Shown here one piece after another: positions 8,120-16,230 of a stretch of 64,000 nucleotides of DNA. The position numbers and the translations under genes were made by a program. The stretch lies in NCBI RefSeq assembly GCF_028473645.1, contig NZ_CP097269.1, forward strand, positions 4,420,001-4,484,000, read 5' to 3'. The notes beneath the pieces were generated by a model. It was not told the DNA's origin and searched no databases. It saw nothing but the letters and a program-made list of their open reading frames with translations. The stretch is from Acidovorax sp. GBBC 1281. GTDB taxonomy: Bacteria > Pseudomonadota > Gammaproteobacteria > Burkholderiales > Burkholderiaceae_C. How positions within the stretch are numbered: position 1 is the first letter of the stretch; each line of letters opens with the position of its first letter.

Positions 8120-8758
8120 TCAGCCGTGCTGGGCCCCGCGCTTGACGAAGAATAGCCCCGTGCCCACGGCCATCAGCAGGCCGCCGAACACGCGGTTCTG
8201 CGCGCGCACCGCGCGGGCGTTGCGCAGCAGGCGGCGCAGTGCGCTGGCGCCCGCGGCATAGCCGTGCATGACGGCCATGTCCACCGCCACCATGGTGGCC
8301 GCCATGGCGAGCAGTTGCGTCCACAGTGGGCGCGTGTCGGTCATGAACTGGGGCAGCACGGCGACCATGAAGATGATGCCCTTGGGGTTGGTGGCATTGG
8401 TCAGAAAGCCCGTGAGGCAGCGCTTTTGCCACGGGCCGGCCGGCGCAGCCTCCCCGCCCGGCAGGGACGACGCATCGCCCAAGCGCCATTGGGCGATGCC
8501 GATGTAGATGAGGTAGCACGCGCCCAGGATCTTGACCGCGCTGAACGCCGTCTCGGATGCCAGCAGCAGCGAGCCCACGCCCGCCCCGGCGATCACCAGG
8601 ATCAGCAGCAGCCCCAGTTGCAGCCCGAGGATGGTGGCGCCCGTCTTTCGCACGCCGTAGGTGAGCCCGTGGCTCATGGACAGCACGGCGCCGGAGCCCG
8701 GCGAGATCGCGATGAGGCAAGCCGCCGCCAAAAATGCCAGCCAGGTGTGCAGGTCCAT
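8120..8758 (-). CDS. LysE/RhtB family amino-acid exporter
   Basis: A 212-aa inner-membrane protein with about six hydrophobic segments. The N-terminal signature ISPGSGAVLSMSHGLTYGVR and the middle segment NATNPKGIIFM are typical of the LysE/RhtB translocator family that exports basic amino acids, homoserine or threonine. The specific substrate cannot be read from sequence. It diverges from the KefC-type antiporter (114 bp between starts). A repeat element sits directly after its stop codon. Confidence 0.93.
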   Translation of the reverse strand: MDLHTWLAFLAAACLIAISPGSGAVLSMSHGLTYGVRKTGATILGLQLGLLLILVIAGAGVGSLLLASETAFSAVKILGACYLIYIGIAQWRLGDASSLPGGEAAPAGPWQKRCLTGFLTNATNPKGIIFMVAVLPQFMTDTRPLWTQLLAMAATMVAVDMAVMHGYAAGASALRRLLRNARAVRAQNRVFGGLLMAVGTGLFFVKRGAQHG

Positions 8759-8872
8759 GGGTCCGCCGGAAAAGAAAGGAAAGAAGATGAAAGGATCGGG
8801 AGCCGCCGATCTTACCGATGCAAAATTGCCGAGGTCCCTTCACCACCTCTCTCTCCACCCCATTCTTTCTCC

Positions 8873-10762
8873 ATGGCCCACGCACCCACCTGGCTCACCT
8901 ACGGCTTCCTCTACCTGGGCGCGGCCGTGCTCGCCGTGCCCATCGCGCGGGCGCTGGGGCTGGGGGCGATCATCGGCTACCTGGCGGCCGGCATCGCCAT
9001 CGGCCCCTGGGGCCTGGGCCTGGTGAGCAACGTGCAGGACATCCTGCATTTCGCCGAGTTCGGCGTGGTGCTGATGCTGTTCCTTGTCGGCCTGGAGCTG
9101 CAGCCCAGCCGGCTGTGGAGCCTGCGGCGTCCGATCTTCGGGCTGGGCAGCGCGCAGGTGCTGGGGTGCGCGGCGCTGCTGTGGCTGGCGGCGTGGGCCT
9201 GCGGCCTGCCGTGGCGCGTGGGGCTGGTGGGCGCGCTGGGGCTGGCGCTGTCGTCCACGGCCATCGCGCTGCAGTCGCTGAACGAACGCAACCTGATGCG
9301 CACCGACAGCGGGCAGAAGGCGTTCTCGATCCTGCTGTTCCAGGACGTGGCGGCCATTCCCATCCTGGCGCTGCTGCCGCTGCTGGGCGCTGCGGCCGAG
9401 GCCGCACCCCATGCCACGCCCGACCTGCTGCTGGAGGCAGGCAAGATCGTGGGCGTCGTGGGCGGCATCGTGCTGGGCGGGCGGCTGCTGCTGCGCCCGG
9501 TGCTGCGCTGGATCGCCAAGAGCAGGACGCCGGAGATCTTCACCGCCGCCTCGCTGCTGCTGGTGGTGGGCATCGCCTGGCTGATGGTGATCGTGGGCCT
9601 GTCGATGGCGCTGGGCGCCTTCCTCGCCGGCGTGCTGCTGGCCGACAGCGAATACCGGCGCGAGCTGGAGGCCGATATCGAGCCCTTCAAGGGCCTGCTG
9701 CTGGGGCTCTTTTTCATGGCCGTGGGCATGTCCATCGACTTCGGCGTGCTGATGCGCTCGCCCGGGTTGATGGCCCTGGTGCTGCTCGGTTTTCTGGTCA
9801 TCAAGGGCGTGGTGATCTACGCACTGGCGCGCGTGACCGGCACGCCGTACCAGGAGCGGCCCGTGATGACGCTGCTGCTGGCGCAGGGCGGCGAGTTCGC
9901 ATTCGTCGTGTTCCAGGCGGCATCGACGGCGGGCGCGTTGCCGGCCGAAACCGCGTCGCTGCTGATCGGCGCCGTGGCGCTGTCGATGCTGCTGTCGCCG
10001 CTGTTGCTGGTGTTGCTGGACCGTGTGCTGCTGCGCCGCTATGCGCGGCTCAAGACCGATGTGCCGGCCGCGGCCGAGATCTCCGAGCCGCAGGAGGCGC
10101 CGGTCATCATCGCGGGCTTCGGGCGCTACGGGCAGATCGTCGCGCGCACCATGCTGCTGCAAGCCGTTCCGACCACCGTGCTGGACCACAGCGTGGAGAT
10201 GCTGGAGGTGGCCCACACCTTCGGCTACCGCGTGTTCTACGGCGACGCCACGCGCCTGGAGCTCCTGCGCATCGCAGGGGCCGCGCAGGCCCGCATCCTG
10301 GTCATCGCAGTGGACGACACAAGCCAGTCCGTCAAGATCGCCGCACTGGCGCGCGCTCACTTTCCGCAGCTGAAAATCGTGGCCCGCGCCCGCAACATCA
10401 GCCATTGGAACGCGCTGCGCGATCTGGGCGTGGAGCACGTCGAGCGCGAGCTGTTCGAGTCCAGCCTGAAGACCGCCCGCACGGTGCTGGAACTCATGGG
10501 CCTGCCGGCGCAAGAGGCCCAGCGCGTGGCGGACCGGTTCCGCCAACACAACATCGACCTGGCCAACCGCATGTACCCGCACCACAAGAACCAGGAGAAG
10601 TTCATCGCCGTGGCGCGACAAGGGCGCCAGCAACTGGTGGAACAGATGGCCAAGGAGCGGCAGGAAGCCGCATCCGCCGCGGCGGACGCAGGCCCCCCTG
10701 CGGACGCCGCAGGCCATGCCCCGCCCGCGCAGCGCACCGGCCTGCCGCCGGGCAGCGCCTGA
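8873..10762 (+). CDS. CPA2 family monovalent cation:proton antiporter (KefB/KefC-like)
   Basis: A 629-aa inner-membrane transporter. The N-terminal about 390 residues form a Na+/H+-exchanger domain of a dozen helices with LALSSTAIALQSL and LLFQDVAAIPI. Next comes a cytoplasmic TrkA-N/RCK domain starting at VIIAGFGRYGQ near residue 409, with an NAD-binding glycine motif and acidic DHSVEMLE. The C-terminal 40 residues are Ala/Pro-rich and probably disordered. KefC-type proteins are glutathione-gated K+ efflux systems that protect against electrophiles. No ancillary KefF/KefG gene lies beside it. The ATG at 8873 is chosen from the MAHAPTWLTYGFLYLGAAV start. Confidence 0.93.
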   Translation: MAHAPTWLTYGFLYLGAAVLAVPIARALGLGAIIGYLAAGIAIGPWGLGLVSNVQDILHFAEFGVVLMLFLVGLELQPSRLWSLRRPIFGLGSAQVLGCAALLWLAAWACGLPWRVGLVGALGLALSSTAIALQSLNERNLMRTDSGQKAFSILLFQDVAAIPILALLPLLGAAAEAAPHATPDLLLEAGKIVGVVGGIVLGGRLLLRPVLRWIAKSRTPEIFTAASLLLVVGIAWLMVIVGLSMALGAFLAGVLLADSEYRRELEADIEPFKGLLLGLFFMAVGMSIDFGVLMRSPGLMALVLLGFLVIKGVVIYALARVTGTPYQERPVMTLLLAQGGEFAFVVFQAASTAGALPAETASLLIGAVALSMLLSPLLLVLLDRVLLRRYARLKTDVPAAAEISEPQEAPVIIAGFGRYGQIVARTMLLQAVPTTVLDHSVEMLEVAHTFGYRVFYGDATRLELLRIAGAAQARILVIAVDDTSQSVKIAALARAHFPQLKIVARARNISHWNALRDLGVEHVERELFESSLKTARTVLELMGLPAQEAQRVADRFRQHNIDLANRMYPHHKNQEKFIAVARQGRQQLVEQMAKERQEAASAAADAGPPADAAGHAPPAQRTGLPPGSA

Positions 10763-10842
10763 CTTTTTCGACCGGCTCCGCGGCCCGGGCCGCGGCCGCC
10801 GGCCATCCCCCAAGACCCGTTTGCGAAAGGACACACGAACCC

Positions 10843-13800
10843 ATGCGCCGTTTCGAACTGATCGAAGGAAACTCCAGCAAATTCTGGGAGATCGAGCCCT
10901 CCGGCTCCGACCTGAACATCCGGTGGGGCCGCATCGGCACGGCCGGCCAGAGCCAGACCAAATCGTTCGCCGACGCCGCGAAGGCCTCGGCGGCGCTGAC
11001 CAAGCTGGTCACCGAGAAAACGAACAAGGGCTACAGCGAAGTCGGCGTGGCCCCGGGCGCCGCCATCGGTGCCTCGCCGGCGCCCGCCAAGGCGCCCGCG
11101 CCCCAGGCCGCTTCCAGGCAGGCGGCCACGGATGGTGACGGGCGCTCCGCCACCGCCAGCGCTTCTGCACCGGCGCCCGCCGCGGCGGAAAGCCTGGATG
11201 CGCAGTGCGATCGTGTCTTCGCAGCCTTCTGCACGCAATTGGCCGAGGGTGCGGTGAAGGTGGAAGACGTGTTCTCGGCCGCGGTGCTCAAGCGCCAGCA
11301 CGGCGTGAGCGACCAGGGGGCCTCGATGGCGTTCGAGCGCTTGAAATCCGAAGGCCTGCTAACGGGCTGGGGCACGACCGCGCAGGTCGGCCAGCGCGCG
11401 ACCGCCCTCGCCCAGGCCCTGCTCGCCGAAGCGGCGGCCGGGGCCGGGACCACCCCGCCGGCCGCGGCACCCGCCGACGCCCCGGCCGGTGACGGCGGGC
11501 CCGGCGCGGTGCCGCCCTGGCTGGCCCAGGGCGACCCCGTGCGCCTGCCGTCCCAGATGGAGCGCGAGGCCTACGCCTCGCGCCGTTTCCCCCAGGAAGC
11601 GAAAGCCGCTGCACTGCCCCAGGCATGGCAGAGCGTGCGCGGCAACTGCGATTTCCACATCGACCTGCCCGGCACCGATGCGTCCCTGCGCGATCCGCTG
11701 CAGCGCACCATCGACCGCCTCGGCCGGGACACGGCCGAGGCCGAGGCCGATGCAGAGGCCGACACCGTACTGCTCGCGCTGGCGCTGGCCAGTTCGGGCT
11801 ACTACGGCGAGAACGAACCGGCCGCCGCCATCGTGGACTACCTCGTGGCGCAATACGGACTGCCCGGGGCCGTCGACATCCTCATGGCATCGCAGCGCCT
11901 GGAGACGACCAACGATTACGACTCGACCACCAAGAAGCGCCGTGCGCACCTGTCCACCACCGTGACCCGCGCGATGAGCAACGGATGGCGCGGGCCGTTG
12001 GGCCAGGGCGAGGAAGCCTTTCGCCGCCATCTCACGGCCGCGCCGCAGGCCGAGTGGGAGGCCTGTGCGGACCGCATCGAGGCCGCCCTGCCCTCGCTAC
12101 ACCCGAGCCGGCAGCCGGCGATGGCGCTGCTGCTGCCCGACCGGCCCGCGGTGTCCGACGCTTTGGCGCACCGGCTCGCCGCCGAGAAGGAGGTGCCCGA
12201 CACCCTGCACTGGCTGATGCTCACGGCCACCGACCCCGCCGCGATCGCGCTGGCCGCGAAGACGCGGCTGGGCTACTCCGAGGGCTTCTGGGGCAACCGG
12301 CGCATGGTGGCGACGGCCGTGCGCGAACGCGGCACCGGCGCGGTGGCGGTGCTGGAACGCGGGGCCGCCGAGGAGGCCGCCGGCGAAGCGCTGGCCACCC
12401 TCGGCACGCCCGAGGCCGTGCATGCGCTGGCCAAGGCCGCCAGCAGCTCCAAGGGCGCGCTGGCGCGCCTGTCCCTGGCGGCGGACCGCTGGCCGCTCGC
12501 GGCGATCGCGGCCCTCTCGCGGCTGGTGGCCGCGGACGGAAAGGACGCCGGCCTTCTCACGCCCATGCTCTCGCGCCTGCTGCGTGCGCACGGGCAGAGC
12601 GTGCCGCTGCTGCGCCCCTGGCTGGATGCCGCCGCGCAGGCCGCCGTGGACCGGCAGCTGGCCCTCCTCACCGGCCCGGCCGAGGTGGCCGCACGCGAAG
12701 AATTGCCGGCCGTGCTCGCCGATCCGCCCTGGCTTGCGAAGACCGCGCGCAAGACCGCGGCGGTGCTGGCGCTGGAGCCGCTGCCGCTGGCCCCCATCGA
12801 GGAATGGGCGCCGGGCGAACGCGAAGAGGCGCAGCGTCTCAACTCGTGGCAGCTCAACCGCTTTGCGAAAGCGGCGCAGGACGTGCTGGAGATGGTGGAC
12901 CTGCTGGGCTTCGACACGAACAAGAAAAAGCAGCTCGCCCCCCTGGCCGAGGACGCCGCGCGCGCCATCCGGGCGAGAGACGCCGATGCACTCGTCGCGG
13001 CATGGCGCGCCATGCTGGCCGAGCGCAAGCGCGAGCGCTACTACTGGTATTCCTTCGACTGCGTGGCCGTGGCCACGCTGCCTCCAGCGCTTGCCGTGCC
13101 GTTCTGGAATGCCGTGGCGGGCGAGGCCGAGGGCTACGGCGTGGGCCATGCCATCGCCAAGCTGGGCCTGCCCGCGCTGCCGGCGCTCGCTGCCATGGTG
13201 CGCGCGAAGCCCGCCGAGAACCTGGACTGGGCGATGCACTACGGTGCCGTGGAGATCGCCCCCACGGCGGCGCGCGCGTTCGCCAAGCTCAAGACCGCGC
13301 GCGACACCGGCCGCGCCTGGCTGCTGAAATACCCCCAGCACGCTGCCTGTGCGCTCATCGCGCCGGCCCTCGGCAAAGCGGGCGAGGCGCGCGACTGCGC
13401 GGGCGCCGCCCTGCGGCTGCTACACGCGCAGGGCCACGGGGGCCTCCTGGTGGAGGTGGCCGGCCGCTACGGTGACGACACGGTCCTGCAGGCGCTGCGC
13501 ACCGTGCTCGACGAGAGCCCGCTGGACCGCTTCCCGACCAAGCGCGCCAAATTGCCCGAGTTCTGGCAGCCGCGCGGCTGGCGCCGCCCGGTGCTGCAGG
13601 ACGGCCCGGGCCGCGGCAAGGCGCTGCCCGACGAAGCGCTCGACGCGCTCGGCCAGATGCTGACCTTCCCCACGAGCGAGGAGGTGTATGCCGGCATTGC
13701 CGTGGTGCGCGAGGCCTGCACGCCCGATTCGTTGGCCGACTTCGCATGGGATGCGTTCGGCGCCTGGCTCGAGGCGGGAGGCCCGTCGAAGGACGGCTGG

Positions 13801-15033
13801 GCGCTGACCGCTCTGGGCCTGCTGGGCACCGACGACACCGCCCGCCGGCTCACGCCCTTCATCCGCGCCTGGCCCGGCGAGTCGGCCCATGCACGCGCCG
13901 TCACGGGGCTGGACGTGCTCGCGCAGATCGGCACCGACGTCGCGCTGATGCTGCTCAACGGCATCGCACAGAAGATCAAGTTCAAGGGCCTGCAGGACAA
14001 GGCCCGCGAGAAGATCGCCGCCATCGCAGAGACGCGGGGCCTGAGCCCCGAGGAACTGGAGGACCGCCTCGCGCCCGACCTGGGCCTGGACGCGCAGGGC
14101 ACGCTGCGGCTCGACTTCGGCCCGAGGGCCTTCAAGGTGGGCTTCGACGAGGCGCTCAAACCCTATGTGCGCGAGGTCTCGGTGGACGGCAGCGACGGCG
14201 CGCGCCTGCCGGACCTGCCCAAGCCGAAGAAGACCGACGACCCCGACCTTTCGGCGCAGGCTGTGGAGCGCTTCAAGCTGCTCAAGAAAGACGCGCGCAC
14301 CATCGCCAGCCAGCAGTTGCTGCGCCTGGAGGTGGCCATGTGCGCGCGCCGGCGCTGGACGCCGCAGGTGTTCCGCACCTTCCTCGCCGGCCACCCGCTC
14401 GTGCGCCACATCGTGCAGCGCCTGGTCTGGGGCGTGTACGAGGTGCCAGATGGCGGCAGCTACGGCGGCCAGCTCACGGCCTGCTTTCGCGTGGCGGAAG
14501 ACGGCAGCACCACCACGGCCGGGGACGACCCGTTCGATGTCCCGGAGGGCGCGCAGGTGCGCATCGGCGTTCCGCATGCGCTGGAACTGTCGCCCGAGGA
14601 CGCCGCGGCCTTCGGCCAGATCTTCGCGGACTACGAGCTGCTGCAGCCGTTCCCGCAGATCGGCCGCGACACCTACACGCTGACCGAGGCGGAAAAGGCG
14701 GACATCAAGCTCTCGCGCTGGACCCAGGCCAAGGTGCCCACGGGCCGCGTGCTGGGCCTGGTCAACAAGGGTTGGCGCCGCGGGCAGGCGCAGGACGGCG
14801 GCGGCATCTGGTACTTCACCAAGCCGCTGGGGGCCGCCCACGTGATCGAGTTGCACCTGGACCCCGGCATCATCGTGGGCATGGTGGACGAATACCCCGA
14901 GCAGGAACTGGGCGAGGTGCAGGTGGGCAAGCCTTCCGCCTGGGGCGAGTTGCAGAATGCAGAGCCCATCGGCCGTCTGGATGCCATCTCCGCCAGCGAG
15001 CTGATCCGCGACCTGGAGGGACTGCGCGCCTGA
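10843..15033 (+). CDS. WGR domain and DUF4132 protein (E. coli YehI/MolR-like)
   Basis: A 1396-aa cytoplasmic protein. Residues 1-75 are a WGR domain (FELIEGNSSKFWEIE, then IRWGRIGTAGQSQTKSF), a module that binds nucleic acid in PARPs. Residues 76-115 are an Ala/Pro-rich linker, and most of the rest is a helical, HEAT-like region with DUF4132 at the C-terminal end. First gene of a five-gene operon whose domain order matches E. coli yehI-yehL-yehM-yehP-yehQ. GAAAGG lies upstream of the ATG at 10843, and the next gene starts 51 bp after its stop. No enzymatic motif is seen. The molecular function of this family is unknown to me. Confidence 0.88.
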   Translation: MRRFELIEGNSSKFWEIEPSGSDLNIRWGRIGTAGQSQTKSFADAAKASAALTKLVTEKTNKGYSEVGVAPGAAIGASPAPAKAPAPQAASRQAATDGDGRSATASASAPAPAAAESLDAQCDRVFAAFCTQLAEGAVKVEDVFSAAVLKRQHGVSDQGASMAFERLKSEGLLTGWGTTAQVGQRATALAQALLAEAAAGAGTTPPAAAPADAPAGDGGPGAVPPWLAQGDPVRLPSQMEREAYASRRFPQEAKAAALPQAWQSVRGNCDFHIDLPGTDASLRDPLQRTIDRLGRDTAEAEADAEADTVLLALALASSGYYGENEPAAAIVDYLVAQYGLPGAVDILMASQRLETTNDYDSTTKKRRAHLSTTVTRAMSNGWRGPLGQGEEAFRRHLTAAPQAEWEACADRIEAALPSLHPSRQPAMALLLPDRPAVSDALAHRLAAEKEVPDTLHWLMLTATDPAAIALAAKTRLGYSEGFWGNRRMVATAVRERGTGAVAVLERGAAEEAAGEALATLGTPEAVHALAKAASSSKGALARLSLAADRWPLAAIAALSRLVAADGKDAGLLTPMLSRLLRAHGQSVPLLRPWLDAAAQAAVDRQLALLTGPAEVAAREELPAVLADPPWLAKTARKTAAVLALEPLPLAPIEEWAPGEREEAQRLNSWQLNRFAKAAQDVLEMVDLLGFDTNKKKQLAPLAEDAARAIRARDADALVAAWRAMLAERKRERYYWYSFDCVAVATLPPALAVPFWNAVAGEAEGYGVGHAIAKLGLPALPALAAMVRAKPAENLDWAMHYGAVEIAPTAARAFAKLKTARDTGRAWLLKYPQHAACALIAPALGKAGEARDCAGAALRLLHAQGHGGLLVEVAGRYGDDTVLQALRTVLDESPLDRFPTKRAKLPEFWQPRGWRRPVLQDGPGRGKALPDEALDALGQMLTFPTSEEVYAGIAVVREACTPDSLADFAWDAFGAWLEAGGPSKDGWALTALGLLGTDDTARRLTPFIRAWPGESAHARAVTGLDVLAQIGTDVALMLLNGIAQKIKFKGLQDKAREKIAAIAETRGLSPEELEDRLAPDLGLDAQGTLRLDFGPRAFKVGFDEALKPYVREVSVDGSDGARLPDLPKPKKTDDPDLSAQAVERFKLLKKDARTIASQQLLRLEVAMCARRRWTPQVFRTFLAGHPLVRHIVQRLVWGVYEVPDGGSYGGQLTACFRVAEDGSTTTAGDDPFDVPEGAQVRIGVPHALELSPEDAAAFGQIFADYELLQPFPQIGRDTYTLTEAEKADIKLSRWTQAKVPTGRVLGLVNKGWRRGQAQDGGGIWYFTKPLGAAHVIELHLDPGIIVGMVDEYPEQELGEVQVGKPSAWGELQNAEPIGRLDAISASELIRDLEGLRA

Positions 15034-15084
15034 CCGGCCATCGCATCGCTGCCCCTGCCTTTCCCATTCCTGACCGACCGCACC

Positions 15085-16230
15085 ATGGCCATCTCCCGCA
15101 AGACAACACCTCCCGGCGAAGCCGCAACCGCGGGGGTCCCGCTGCAGCGGCCGCCCTCCGAGATCCTCCATGCCGCGGAGCTGGAGCGCCTGCGCGCACA
15201 GGACGCCGACCCGCGCCCGCCCGGCTGGTCGCTGGGCCTGCGCGCCGCGCGGGCCTTCATCCTGGGCGATGCGGCGCTGGGCATCGTCCCCAAGATCGTC
15301 GCGCCCGTGGCAAGCATCGAACGCATGCTGGTCACGCTGGCCACCGGCCGCGGGCTGATGCTCGTGGGCGAGCCCGGCACGGCCAAGTCGCTGCTGTCGG
15401 AGCTGCTCGCCGCGGCCGTCTCGGGCGTCTCCACGCTGACCATCCAGGGCGGCGCCTCGACCACCGAGGACCAGATCAAGTACGGCTGGAACTACGCCCT
15501 GCTCATCAACGAAGGCCCCAGCCCGCGCGCGCTCGTGCCCGCACCGCTCTACCAGGGCATGCAGCAGGGCCGCATCGTGCGGTTCGAGGAAATCACGCGC
15601 GCGCCGCTGGAGGTGCAGGACTGCCTGCTGGGCATGCTCTCCGACCGCGTGATGGCGGTGCCCGAGCTGGCGGGCGAACACGCCATGCTCTATGCCCGCG
15701 AGGGCTTCAACATCATCGCCACGGCCAACACACGGGACCGCGGCGTGAACGAGATGAGCGCCGCGCTCAAGCGCCGCTTCGACTTCGAGACCGTCTTCCC
15801 GATCCTCGACTTCGACCGGGAGCTGTCGCTCGTGCAGGACGCCAGCGCGCGGCTGCTCGCGCAAAGCGGCATCCCGCACGCGGTGCCGGCGCCGGTGCTG
15901 GAGCTGCTCGTTTCCACCTTCCGAGACCTGCGCGGTGCACCGGCCGACGGCCAGCGCGGCGCGCCGCCCGATGCGGCCATGGACCGCCTGAGCGCCGTGA
16001 TGTCCACCGCCGAGGCCGTGAACGTGGCCCACGCGGTGGGCGTGCGCGCCTGGTTCCTGGAGCGGCGCGAGGGCTCGCCCGCCGATCTCGTGGACTGCAT
16101 CGCCGGCACCATCGTCAAGGACAACGCCGACGACCGCGCCAAGCTGCGCCGCTATTTCGAGCAAAAGGCCGCCAAGCGCACGGGCGGGCACTGGCGCGCG
16201 TACTACGAAGCACGCCACCGGCTGCCGTGA
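15085..16230 (+). CDS. MoxR-type AAA+ ATPase (YehL-like)
   Basis: A 381-aa ATPase. Walker A is GEPGTAKS (residues 95-102), a Walker B/acidic region lies in RIVRFEEITRAPLEVQ, and a sensor-like Asn lies in FNIIATANTRDRG. An arginine-finger-type KRRFDFETVFP follows. MoxR ATPases act as chaperones that remodel partner proteins, commonly with a VWA protein; the VWA partner is two genes downstream. Its stop overlaps the next start by four bases (GTGA), so translation is probably coupled. Confidence 0.93.
   Translation: MAISRKTTPPGEAATAGVPLQRPPSEILHAAELERLRAQDADPRPPGWSLGLRAARAFILGDAALGIVPKIVAPVASIERMLVTLATGRGLMLVGEPGTAKSLLSELLAAAVSGVSTLTIQGGASTTEDQIKYGWNYALLINEGPSPRALVPAPLYQGMQQGRIVRFEEITRAPLEVQDCLLGMLSDRVMAVPELAGEHAMLYAREGFNIIATANTRDRGVNEMSAALKRRFDFETVFPILDFDRELSLVQDASARLLAQSGIPHAVPAPVLELLVSTFRDLRGAPADGQRGAPPDAAMDRLSAVMSTAEAVNVAHAVGVRAWFLERREGSPADLVDCIAGTIVKDNADDRAKLRRYFEQKAAKRTGGHWRAYYEARHRLP

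Noticed and set aside
13420..16218. Long minus-strand frame opposite the DUF4132 and MoxR genes
   Set aside because: Shadow of the real plus-strand genes, with codon usage and composition typical of antisense GC-rich DNA.
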